Of a DNA stretch of 64,000 nucleotides, positions 48,723-59,400 are shown in pieces (within the stretch, counting starts at the first letter, position 1; each line of letters begins with the position of its first letter). The DNA comes from Hybos culiciformis. Its lineage: Eukaryota > Arthropoda > Insecta > Diptera > Hybotidae. The stretch is taken from positions 137,303,308 through 137,367,307 of the forward strand of contig OZ023273.1 of assembly GCA_964007475.1 (NCBI GenBank), given 5' to 3'. A program made the position numbers and the translations under genes. Under the pieces are notes generated by a model. The model worked only from the letters and a program-made list of their open reading frames with translations, made no database searches and was not told where the DNA came from.

Positions 48723-49307
48723 CACCTGTCAGATTTTTTTTGCAAAAACCGCAAAAAAAAAAAACAAAAATATAATCTTTGGCGGGAAAATTTTCGTTTT
48801 TTTTTGAAAATAAAAACAAAAGTGAAAGTCTAAAAATAAGACATTAAAAAATTAAAGTATATAAAAAAAAAAGAAAATAAAACAAAAAATTCAATTAATT
48901 TTTATATTAAATATTTTTGTTTCTAACTAAAAACACCAGTTAGTAATAAGGCTGACTCATTTTTTTCTTTATTATTATTATTACTCTTATAATCTAAAAA
49001 TAGAAAAAATTTGTAATAGCAAAGTGAAAGAAATCCTAATAAAAAATCAATATAACATAAAGTTGTAAATAAAATTAACATAAATTTTTGGTTTTTTTTT
49101 CAACCATAGATTCAAAATAAAAAAAAAATTGAAATAATTTTTCTATAATACTGAGTTTTGTATGTAAAAAAAATAAGGAAGAATTTTATTTATTTTTTTT
49201 ATTCATCAAGGGTGAATTATATTCTTTGAAATCTTAGATTGGAAACAAAAAAAATATACAAATTTTATTTTTTACATTAAAAACATAAAAAAAAAAAACT
49301 AATCATA
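48723..49307 (+). promoter_or_regulatory. Putative upstream regulatory and leader region of the two-exon small gene
   Basis: Within 585 bp before the ATG at 49308 are several words matching known factor sites. There is an E-box CACCTG (48723-48728), a Runx-type AACCGCA (48747-48753), an E2F-like TTTGGCGGGAAAA (48778-48790), MEF2-type CTAAAAATAA (48830-48839) and CTAAAAATAG (48994-49003), and an AP-1-type TGACTCA near 48954-48960. The E2F and Runx words are G+C-containing and therefore uncommon here. The MEF2-type words are AT-rich and expected every few hundred bases. No clear TATA box or initiator is fixed. The start site is unknown. Confidence 0.22.
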
Positions 49308-49365
49308 ATGACATCGTCTGGATTAAATCTAATTTTGATTACAATTATTTTGGCTGTATTAACAG
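49308..49365 (+). CDS. Exon 1 of a candidate two-exon membrane microprotein gene
   Basis: ATG at 49308 has A at -3 (CATAATGA). It opens MTSSGLNLILITIILAVLT plus one base and ends at a CAG|GTAGGT donor (GT at 49366-49367). Residues 6-19 are hydrophobic. Alone this would look like a signal peptide followed by a phase-1 intron, the common arrangement in secreted and Ig-domain proteins. Joined to 51067-51149, the hydrophobic segment continues to residue 28 and becomes one transmembrane helix. An alternative second exon in the same phase exists at 62850-62908. It is also possible that the true downstream exons lie beyond the window, which would make this the signal peptide of a larger protein. Confidence 0.4.
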
Positions 49366-49812
49366 GTAGGTTATAAAGAAGAAAGAAAAATCTAAAAAAA
49401 AAAAATAAAATTAAAATTTATTGTTATGAATATAGTGGGTATAATTTTTGGGTACAGACAAACTCACCATTAAAAAAATAAAAATTGGGTGTAATTAGTG
49501 TCAATTTTTTCTATTTTTATTCGTACTTTAACCTTCTAGTCTATTTTTTTTTTTATTTTTTTAATTGAAATAAGTACGTATATACCTAATAAATGACAAT
49601 TGACAGTATGAATGAAAAAATAATGGTTAAACAATTATACTCTGCTTTGTTTATATACAATTCTTGTGAGAATTTTTTTTCTCTAAATTTGGCGCCTTCA
49701 TTTTAATATAGCTTTATAATTTTTAATTTCTTTGAGCGCGAGTGTTTAGATTTTTAATTAATTATGCTGATCACTGAAATTGATTGTATTAAATCATTTT
49801 CCATCAAAAAAG

Positions 49813-49824
49813 ACTATATGCTTT
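49813..49824 (+). repeat. 12-bp direct repeat flanking an insertion, left copy
   Basis: ACTATATGCTTT is identical to 50148-50159. The length and perfect match fit a target-site duplication made by a non-LTR retrotransposition event. Confidence 0.7.
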
Positions 49825-50147
49825 CACTTTCTGCGTGTCCGGCTGTGTGTAGCGCATTCAAATGTTTATGACTTTTAAGCTACTTGCCCGATTTGGGTCG
49901 TTTAGAGGCCGAAATAAGCGTAATCTCGTTCACTTTCAGCAAAGGAGAGAACGAAGTTTTAAGCTCCCCACCGGTGAAGGGTTTAAATTATTTGCATACA
50001 AAATTCAAATTCGACTGCGGTACTGAAAGCTGGTACATGAACTGAGAGCAATGTAAGAAAAAATCCCGAAAATCCAAATGTTGAAACGGGCATTATACTT
50101 CATTTATGAGGTACACTGTTTCTATATCTTTTGACAGTTATCGAACT
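49825..50147. mobile_element. Unclassified 323-bp insertion, SINE/LINE-fragment-like
   Basis: The segment is far richer in G+C and CpG than its surroundings (CTGCGTGTCCGGCTGTGTG, CGATTTGGGTCGTTTAGAGG, CTCCCCACCGGTGAAGGG). It is flanked precisely by perfect 12-bp direct repeats. There are no terminal inverted repeats. A duplication of this length suggests target-primed reverse transcription (SINE or 5'-truncated LINE). No A-rich tail remains and no tRNA-like A/B boxes are evident. The TGTCCGGCTGTG and GATTTGGGTCGTTT phrases resemble dispersed repeats seen in arthropod genomes; that resemblance is from memory and unverified. Confidence 0.55.
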
Positions 50148-50159
50148 ACTATATGCTTT
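50148..50159 (+). repeat. 12-bp direct repeat flanking an insertion, right copy
   Basis: ACTATATGCTTT, partner of 49813-49824. Confidence 0.7.
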
Positions 50160-51066
50160 TCGATTGACGATTTTTTAAGACATCAGACTTAGTTTTGATT
50201 ACTTTATATTTCGAACATATACGTACAATGCTTATTCTGAAAAGCTATAAAAATCTATATTAAGCTGTAGTAGGTGTTTTCATAATTAATAAAAAGCCTT
50301 CGGAATTCATTAGAAAAACTTAATGTAAACACAACTCAATGAAGAAAAAAAAATAAATAAAAATTATTTTTTAACAGAAAACTAAACAAAAAAAAAAAAT
50401 TGTGTCGAAATATCTTAAAAATATTTTTGGTAAAACCCAAAAATTAAAATTAAAATTATAACTTTAAATAAACATTTAAATTATATTAAAAATATTTAAA
50501 AAATAACAATGAAATAATTTAATAATTTTTTTTTTTTTATATTTCTTCCATCATCATATTGTTTGTTTGAATGTAATAGCGGCTTTCAAAATTTTGATTG
50601 CGAACTTTTTGCGCAAAAAAAAAAAATTAAATATATACAAAGTACAAAAAACAAATTGAGATAATTTTACCTTAGTTTTTTTAGTTTTATCAGCAAAATC
50701 ATTTAATCCGCTTTTAAGTTACTCAAACGACAAAAACAAAAACAAAAACGAAAAAAAAAAAAATAAAAATCATAAAAGCTAAACATAAAATTTTCGGAAT
50801 TTTTTTGCTTTTGCTAATTTTTATGTTTTTATGATGTTTTTGTGTATATAATATAGCGATACATAAGCTATATATTTATTTTAAGTAAGTTTTCTTTTCA
50901 GTTTATATTTTCAAGGAATTCTAGTTCGTTATGCTTTTTATTTTTTTTTGTAACTTAAATAAACGGGCTAAATTTTTAAGATAAGATATAATTTGTTGAC
51001 TTTATTTAAAAAAATTTTTTTTTTGCTTTGTTGTTGATACAGAATTTTTTATGTTTTTTTTTGTAG

Positions 51067-51149
51067 GAGCCGGTATATTATATTTGCTAAAAAATTTTAC
51101 GTTTTTAAAAAATAAACAATCTAAAAATATAATAATAATAATAATATAA
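51067..51149 (+). CDS. Exon 2 of a candidate two-exon membrane microprotein gene
   Basis: It follows a strong acceptor (ATGTTTTTTTTTTGTAG ending at 51066). Its first two bases complete a glycine codon with the G of exon 1. It then reads AGILYLLKNFTFLKNKQSKN followed by six isoleucines from an (ATA)6 tract and a TAA at 51147-51149. The spliced product is 46 residues: a short polar N-terminus, one helix from about residue 6 to 28 spanning the splice junction (AVLTGAGILYLL across it), then a basic tail. This shape resembles single-pass regulators such as sarcolipin or sarcolamban, but I see no sequence proof of that family. The microsatellite-encoded isoleucine end is odd and may vary between individuals. 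Confidence 0.33.
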
Positions 51150-52086
51150 ATTTTTTTATAAAACGTATAAAAAACTATATATACACAAAAATCTCATTCA
51201 AAAGGAATATTTATATACATTAGAAAGAATTTTATGGCTTTATGCAAAAAAATAACAAAAAATAAAAATGTTGACAAAACAATAATTTTTCTTGATATAA
51301 TTTTTATGTTGAGATTAAGAAGATTTTTGTTAGGAATATAGCTACTTTGTTATTATGAAAAATAAATATAATATATAGATATTTATATAGAAAAAATGTT
51401 TGCAATAATTATTAAAAAGTATATTTGAAACTTTGCAAAATATTATAGTAAATTTCTATACCAGCAGGCCTTAGCTTTCTTATAAGCTTTAATTCTTAAA
51501 TTTCTCATCGAGAGCTTTATTCAGAAGCTTTCCATTCAAAACTTAAGTCAAAAATTCGTCACCAGAACTGTCAAATTTATTAAACTTAATGGCTAGAAGC
51601 TGTCATATTTGCATAGTTTTTGTTTAATTTAACGTTTCACTGCATTAATTGTAGAAAAAACAAACATCATTGCCTACACCCTTCTTTTTTGAAACAATAT
51701 TCGGTCATTACTATCGTCGTAAATATTTAAATTATGTAATATTAAAAAAGTTTGTTTTAAAAAACAGCATCACGATGACGTTTTCACAACCTTTACGCTT
51801 ATTTTTTTTATTTATTTTAATTAACGTCAATTTTGAATTATAATTTCCATTTTTACATAATAAATATTTTAAATTTAAAACTCACCGGTGAACTTGCTAA
51901 ATTAAAATTATTATTATTTCTTAAAATTGAATCCACGCCTTTTCGAATTAATATTTTTCAAGGATTAATTTTTGAGTTTCGCTTTAATTAAAATTTATAT
52001 CATTTTTTTATTTTATTTTGAATTCAAGAAAAAGCTTATTGAGCTCGCAGTTAGATATTAAGTAGATACCTATTTGAGTTTTCCAC

Positions 52087-52127
52087 ATTTTCATATTTTT
52101 TTTTAATAATAATGAAAATATGAAAAT
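52087..52127. repeat. Perfect 13-bp inverted repeat, 15-nt loop
   Basis: ATTTTCATATTTT (52087-52099) and AAAATATGAAAAT (52115-52127) are exact reverse complements. A transcript would form a 13-bp stem of A-U pairs with one G-C pair, too short and weak for a typical microRNA precursor. Confidence 0.8.
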
Positions 52128-55100
52128 ATTGTTCATAATAATTTTGCAGCTGCGCATTAGATTATAAAATTATCAAAATAATATCAATAAAAATTTTTTT
52201 TGTTTAAAAAATTCAACATTGTTTTTTTTTTCTATTATTATTATGCTAAGATTATGATGAATAAATATTTAAACAGAAATTTTCTATACCAACAATGAAC
52301 GTCAAAAATTATTAAAATTACTTTTAAAAGACTTAAAAAAAAAAAAAACATCTGTGACTTTTTTGTTGCAAAAAAAACTTATATAGATATTTAAAATGGT
52401 CATAATTTATGCCCCAGTTTTGGTATAAACATTAAAAATTAATGAAGAAGTATTGCTATGCAATTTTAATATAAATATATGAATACTATGCATTCGACTG
52501 AGATTTAGATATTTATTATGTTTCATCAGCCTTAATCTTAAATATTTCTTGCCTCACCTATATATAGTTTCTTTTTGTATAGAATTAAATATAGGACAAG
52601 CTTTAAACAAGTACAAAATCAATGAAAGCGCATCTCTTAATAGAAATATAAAGAATTCATTGCTTTAGGCTTTTTATTTATGGAAAAATTTGTAACCTTT
52701 TGTTGTCGAAATTTCCATAATCAAGTATATTTCTGGTACACACATTTTATATGCATACCTTCTTAGTTTTATTTTACAACTCTAAAATTTCATATAAACT
52801 TACCGACACCGTACAATTTTTTCTTTTTTTTTAATATAAAATATAATAAAAGAGATGAATCAATTTATAAAATTTTCTCGTATATTTATAATTATTAAGT
52901 TTATATATTTTGTTTTTTCAATTATTATATTATATTTAGTTTTTTGTTTATGTAATTTAAAAAAAAAATAAAAAAAAAATAGTAATTATACAAAAAACGT
53001 TACACATAATAGGAATTCGTTATTTACGAATGGTTATAAAGTAGATTGTTATGTACGTACTACGTACATATTTGTAAATAAGTTTATGAGTCAAACATAA
53101 AAAAAAAACATAAAAAATAATTATATGTTGCACGCAATCTTTACAAAAATTATTCAATATGAAGCAAGCTTAAGGCATATACTAAGTGTAATGCAAAAAT
53201 TTAATCACAACTAAGTTTAGGTCTACCTTGGAGTTGTCATGTCTGATTTAATAAAAACAAATATTCGTCATTTAATTAAAACTAAATTTTTTATTCTAAT
53301 TTTTATGAATCATTAAAAATTAATACGAATTAGAAAGGAATGTGAATATTAATTAACTTAATTATATTCATTTCTATTATTTTATCAAAAAACTTATATT
53401 TATATGAAATAAATGTTTAGGTTACAATTTCCATGAACCTAAATATAGTGGAGACCTGGATAGAGAACAAGTGCAGTCTCTAAGTACAAGTATGAAATGT
53501 CAAAAATTTTTCAAATGTGATTCTAGGCTATACCTATTAATATTTGGACGTTATTACACGGTTTGCTTCGGGGAAATACATGTTACATCTTAATATAACA
53601 ACATAATAACTATAATTTTTTAACGATTTTTTTTCTTGAATATATAAAAAAAAGCATAAAGCCTTAAATAGATAAATACATAAACATAATATTAAACTTA
53701 GTGAACTAAATTACAAAATAATATAAAATAAAATAATGTAAATGCATTATCTGCATTTTAAAGCGTCACATAATAATTACATAAACGTGCCACATAATTG
53801 ATACTGTTTTGTTAGGTTAATGTGACAAAAATAGATTATAAAATGAAATTACTTCTTTCTATTGTAACTGAATTCACTGTTAAATAAATTACTTAAAGGT
53901 ATATAGAAGTTAATGGAAGTTATCATCACATGAAATTTATAACAAAGAAAAAGAAAATAAATAACTGGTAAAATTCAAGCTTCCATAGATAAATGTGAGA
54001 AATATTAAATATATACATATAATTAAAAGATATTTGTAACAATAATTATTCTTATTAAGTATTTTTAAGCGGAAAAATAAAATAAAATGGTAATTAGAGA
54101 ATTATTAAAATTATTATTTTGTTTCGTTAATTGAATTGATTTTACTATTCCTTTAAAATTTATTTGACTAATTGTATCAAACCAGAAAATGTATTAACTT
54201 AAGTTAACTATATGACCGCCAAATATTAAATAATGTTTTATTATAATAATGACAGCTTAAACGGTCGCTTGTCCTAAAAAAATGTTTAAACATATATGAA
54301 AAATAATGAACTTAATAACAACTATTTCTTTTGAAAAAATAAATCATATAAAAATAAACAATTTATATAAAATTTCAATTTAACTTCAACACTACTTGAA
54401 TGTTTGTTAAACTGTTTTGGTGCCATAATTTTATTTTATTTTATTATTATGTATTTTTTCTCACTAATTTACCATTATGATGTTGTAACAGTTTTAACTA
54501 TACATAGAATTATATACAATTTTTATTTTTCTGTTATAAAACAACAGATACTAGTTTCTTGAGTTTTTATGTTGGGAAAAATAAAAACATTAGTGGTAAA
54601 AAAAAAAAACTAATTTTTTTTTTCCTTGAAACAAATTTTTGTTTTTAAAATTATAGTGTGATTAACAAAGATTTATTTATTAGGCTGAAAAATGCATTTA
54701 CTATAGCAGGCTTATAATATTTTTTTTTAATTATTATTTTTTAGAATGACGTAATCAAGCATGAATTATAAGCAGGTGTAAATAATTAAGTAGTCAAGCT
54801 TACATTTAAGTTTAAATAAAGTGAATTTTATAAAATTATATGTTCGAGAGCTATAAATCCATTGATCAAGCTTTCAATAATTCTTCATAATAAACAGAAT
54901 GAAAATAAATTTGATTTTGAACATTAGAATCATACCAAAATTCCGACATGGAACGCTATTCAATAATAATATCAGAATTATTAAACTGAAAAAAAAAGTT
55001 TATCTTAAAATTTAAATTTCTTGATCATCAAATTGTGATATGTATTCCGAACCCTAATTTTCAAAATAATGTACTAATAAAAATATTTTTTTTTCCATAA

Positions 55101-56130
55101 ATACATAAAACATATTTATTTTTTTTTTTAGAAAAGTTTATGTAATCTTTGAGGAATTTTTTTCCTAACCAATTTTTGATTAGAAAAAAAGATACAAAAA
55201 CTTTTTTTTTATACATAAAAGATACTTTTATCTCAAAAATAAGACAAATCTAAACATAAAAAACTTTTGAGCTTTTGTGTATAATTTATTTTTCTTGATG
55301 CGATGTTGTATATTTAAAAAAAAAAAAAATATTGAAAATATAAAAACCAGTTTAATTTAATGTTTTTATACAAAAATATTGTTGAATTTTACAATTTTTT
55401 TTTAAATATAAAACTAAATAAATAAATAAATAAAAATTTGTAAATTAAGTTAAAAATAAAAAAAATAAATAAATTAAAAAATATTATTATGTTTATTTTT
55501 TTTTTATATTTTTTTTCACTACAAAAATCTTCTTAACTGGTTTTTTTCTTTTTTTTTTTGATTTCATAATAAATTTAATGAATTTATTAAAATTTATATA
55601 TAAAAAAAAAAATAAAAATAACGATTTTGAAGATGAACCAACAGAATTCTAGAAATTTATGTATATTTTATATAAATTTTGTATACATTTTTGTTTTTGC
55701 TCATAAATATGTAGGTGCGGTCAATGATTTTACATAAATTTCTTAATATTTTATTTTTTGTTGGTTCTTAAACGAACTTTTTTTTTTTTGTATATTTAAA
55801 TTAATTTTTAATCAGCTAAAAGATGGAACCACACCGGTTTTATATCTTCTGGTAATAGTTTAATTTTTGTTCATAGATAGAAGAAGCTTTGAGTCTTTCA
55901 TAAGTACTTGCAGTCTAGTATGGTGATAATACTTCTATCTTCTTCCTATATTAAAATACGTATATTTACAATACCACGAACCTGGGTTAGATAACGAGAT
56001 TTCTTGAATTTCGAACTAGAAATTTTTGTTTAATAACTATAGATCTCAAAATGTACGAAATTCATATTTCAAAAACAATATTGATGATTTTTTTTGTGAT
56101 ATATAACTTCACTGGACACCCTATAATATT

Positions 56131-56460
56131 ATGGCTATAAAGAGTTCACACGTACTTGGCAAGAGCCAAATATATTTTTTTAAATTAAACATGCCTAAAA
56201 GCTTTAAAATTAAAAAAAAAAAAATTAAATATATTTTTGTATTCTTCTCTTTTTACATTTTTATACTGTCTACGCATTTTATATACTTACCATATGTTTT
56301 TCAATGTGTATGCGCGTATAATAAAATTAGCTTTAAATGGATCATAATTTTGAAAAATTTTATAAGTAACAATATAAAAAAAAAAATACAAAAAATAAGT
56401 CATGCTGTTAAAAATATATATAAAAAACCGTATGTGCATAAAAATATTTTAATTTATTGA
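56131..56460 (+). CDS. Longest ATG open frame in the window, 109 codons, doubtful
   Basis: Starts MAIKSSHVLGKSQIYFFKLN and has one hydrophobic segment (about residues 34-61, including YIFVFFSFYIFILSTHFIYL). It ends in a lysine-rich tail drawn from A-rich DNA. A run this long is only marginally expected by chance at this composition, so it deserves note. Lysine, phenylalanine and isoleucine dominate as they would in non-coding AT-rich DNA. There is no family signature, and the start context (TATTATGG) is ordinary. Could be an unspliced small membrane protein or coincidence. Confidence 0.12.
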   Translation: MAIKSSHVLGKSQIYFFKLNMPKSFKIKKKKIKYIFVFFSFYIFILSTHFIYLPYVFQCVCAYNKISFKWIIILKNFISNNIKKKIQKISHAVKNIYKKPYVHKNILIY

Positions 56461-59400
56461 AAATAACTCATATAAAAATGTTTTTACTGCTTATTTGAAG
56501 CAAATTTGTTCACATACATTATTTTTACATAAGAGGAAGCAAAATTATTTTTGACTCTTCTAAATAATTGTCCCTGTACAAGAGGAGTTAAAAACTATAG
56601 TAGTTTTGCGGAAAAAGCCCTTGTATGTTATTTCTTTAAGAGTCAAGAACTTTAGATGCAGTCAGTTTTCCATTATAAATTGTTTAAAAAGTGTTTGACT
56701 ACAAAAAAAAATAACTTTTGCCTTTTATTTAATATTTATTTAATTAATTTGGTGATCAAAGCTTCTATAAATCCAATCCTTATATGTTGTTTCATATGAG
56801 CATTATATCATGAACCTAAATTTATATTTTTTTTGACATAATTTTGCTTTAAATTTTCTTAAATATGAAAAAAAAAAACAGAAAAATAAATAAAATAAAA
56901 TGCAACTTATAGGTTTTTTTTAAGTTCCATATATAAAAATAATAATAATAGTAATAATTAAAATGACCCACTCTGATAATACGCGCAAGGGTAAATTGGT
57001 TTGAATATAAATTACTATTAAAAAAAAAAAACTTTATAACGATTTTTTTTTTACATTGATATCTTTATATGTAAATTCATAAAATATGGTTTTTATTACA
57101 AAAATCTCCCACTATATTAAAATACTATTGATTTTTATTAGGAAATATGAAAATTATTATATTTCCCCTTTGGCCCTTTTGAATTGCATTTTATGAATTA
57201 AAAAGAGTTCAATATTATAATGAAATGTTTTTTTTTTTTTGTGTTATGATTCTTTAATTGAAAGCTTCTGCTGATGGACATTCCCTAAATTAAAGAAATA
57301 ATAATCATTCTTTTTTTTTTTTTTGGTATTAAAAGTATTTTATTTATTATTACGATGTTTTATAAAGAAAATATATATAAAAAATTTTATGGATTTTTTT
57401 TTTTGAATTATGAATTTATTTTGTAAATAAATAAGAATTAAGTCAATTATAGAAAGAATCTTAAAGTCAATTGGATAGATTAGTTACATACTTTTTTTTT
57501 GTATATTTTGTAATGCATATAGCTTCATCACCCACAAGTAAAAATAATTTAATTTTTTGTATGGTCAACACATAAAAGCAGAAAAGATAAAAGTTCTGAT
57601 ATTTTGTGTTGAAGAAGTTTCTTGAACTTTTATTATTTTCACATTATTGTTAAATTTTGTTTTATTTTATTTTAAAATCTCGACAAAAATGTTATCAGAG
57701 TGCCACACATATATTTTCTTAACTGGTTAGGACTTCCATTGCCATTAGTCGCAATGCTAGATAGCTCTGAAAATGTTTTCGACTTTATGAATTTGAAATA
57801 TTTCAATTGAATTTCGTAACTTTATATTTTAAATTTTAAATTTATTATATTTTCTAAACTTTATTACCCATTTTTTTTTTTTTAAATAAATTACTTTTAT
57901 GTATATAAAATTTAATTTTATCTAAAATCTCGAATATATGACACAAGAAAAACTAACTTGACTGATTGAATCAAGCTTTAAAAATAATGTTCCAAGAAAT
58001 TAACACTTTAAAACTATTCTTGAATACAAAACAAAGATTTCATTTCACAAACTCATGCTACATAAATTTGAATTAAAAATGCATTTCATGTAAAAACAAA
58101 AAAATAATGGTTATATTTTATAGAGATATAAATTAATTTATGTAAATTGCATTTGAATAAAAAGCAATGACTTCAGATATTAAGACAAAACCATAAATAG
58201 AATTAATGGAATTTTAAAGTGAAAAGAATTTCATAAAAAATAAAAAAGAGCAATGGCTTTTAATGTTAAAATTAATAATATTAATTAATTTTATAAAAAG
58301 AATTTTGAGTTGAAGAAAGAATTATTAGGTTCTGTCCAGTTTTTTTTTTTTTTTTTAAATAAATGGTTAATGTCTTTGATTAATGTCTTCAATGTTATTG
58401 GTATGATATGGTCTTTGAGTTTGATATAGTTTTTGTTTAAATTGTGCTGTGCATTATTAGACTGTTTTTAGAAATTATTTATAGAATCGTTGGCATTATG
58501 CCTATTTCATCTACTGTCTTTTGTCTTGGATTTACATTAAAATACATTTTTGTAATATTGAAACCATAGCTTAATGGTTATTCTTAAGCTTTGAAGTTTA
58601 CATTTTGATGTCACTTTATTCACCGAAATTTTCAGGTAGACTAACAAATTTTTGAAAACATTATATTAAGAGAAAGTTATATCAAATAAATTCATTTAAT
58701 TTGTCCAGTCGTTTTTATGTCAGATGTTACCTCAGAAATTATATTTATTTCCGTTAATTTCTAAAATTTTGTCCACACGACAATAACAATTAAAACTTAA
58801 AATTTATTTTTTAAGTTTTCATTTTTTAATTTATTGCTTGTACTTATAATTTATCAACTACTTAGGAAGTTAAAAATTGTTGTCAATAAATTATTAAAAT
58901 TATTATTTCTTATCATAGTTTTTCCAAAAAAAAAAAAAACAATTTTTTTATAGCTTTATGATATTGTGCGCGACATGAGTAAGAAATAATAATTTCTTAA
59001 AAAAAAAAAAATTTAAATCAATTATTATTTATTAAATTCATAAGATTTTAAAATAAAAGGGGATATAGAAAAAACATTATATGACAAAGTGCTATAAGTT
59101 TATAACCTTTTGCACTTGAGGTTCTTGTTTTGTGGGTTAAAATTATATAATTTTATAGATAAAAATATTTTTATATAGAGAAACTATATGCTTATGATTA
59201 TATTAAAATATAATTTATGTTAATGATTATTTTCTAAATTATTAAAATAAAAATAAGTTTTTTTTTTAATAAATTTTGACGTTATAAAAGGTTATCATGC
59301 AGAATGAAAATCCGGGAAATTGTGGTGTAGAAGAAGTAATATTTCAGTTAATAAATTATTTTGATAACAAAAAAAAAAAAAAGAAATGACAAGGAAATTT

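Larger units (their letters stand above)
49366..51066 (+). other. Putative 1.7-kb phase-1 intron of the microprotein gene
   Basis: Runs from the GTAGGT donor to a T-rich TTTTTTGTAG acceptor. Apart from A/T-rich simple sequence it contains one 323-bp G+C-richer insertion (49825-50147) with flanking 12-bp repeats. An earlier AG after GATACAG at about 51042 would give a different, shorter reading and has a poorer pyrimidine tract. Confidence 0.3.

Noticed and set aside
52087..52127. 13-bp hairpin as a microRNA precursor
   Set aside because: The stem is too short and almost entirely A-U; no flanking complementarity extends it.
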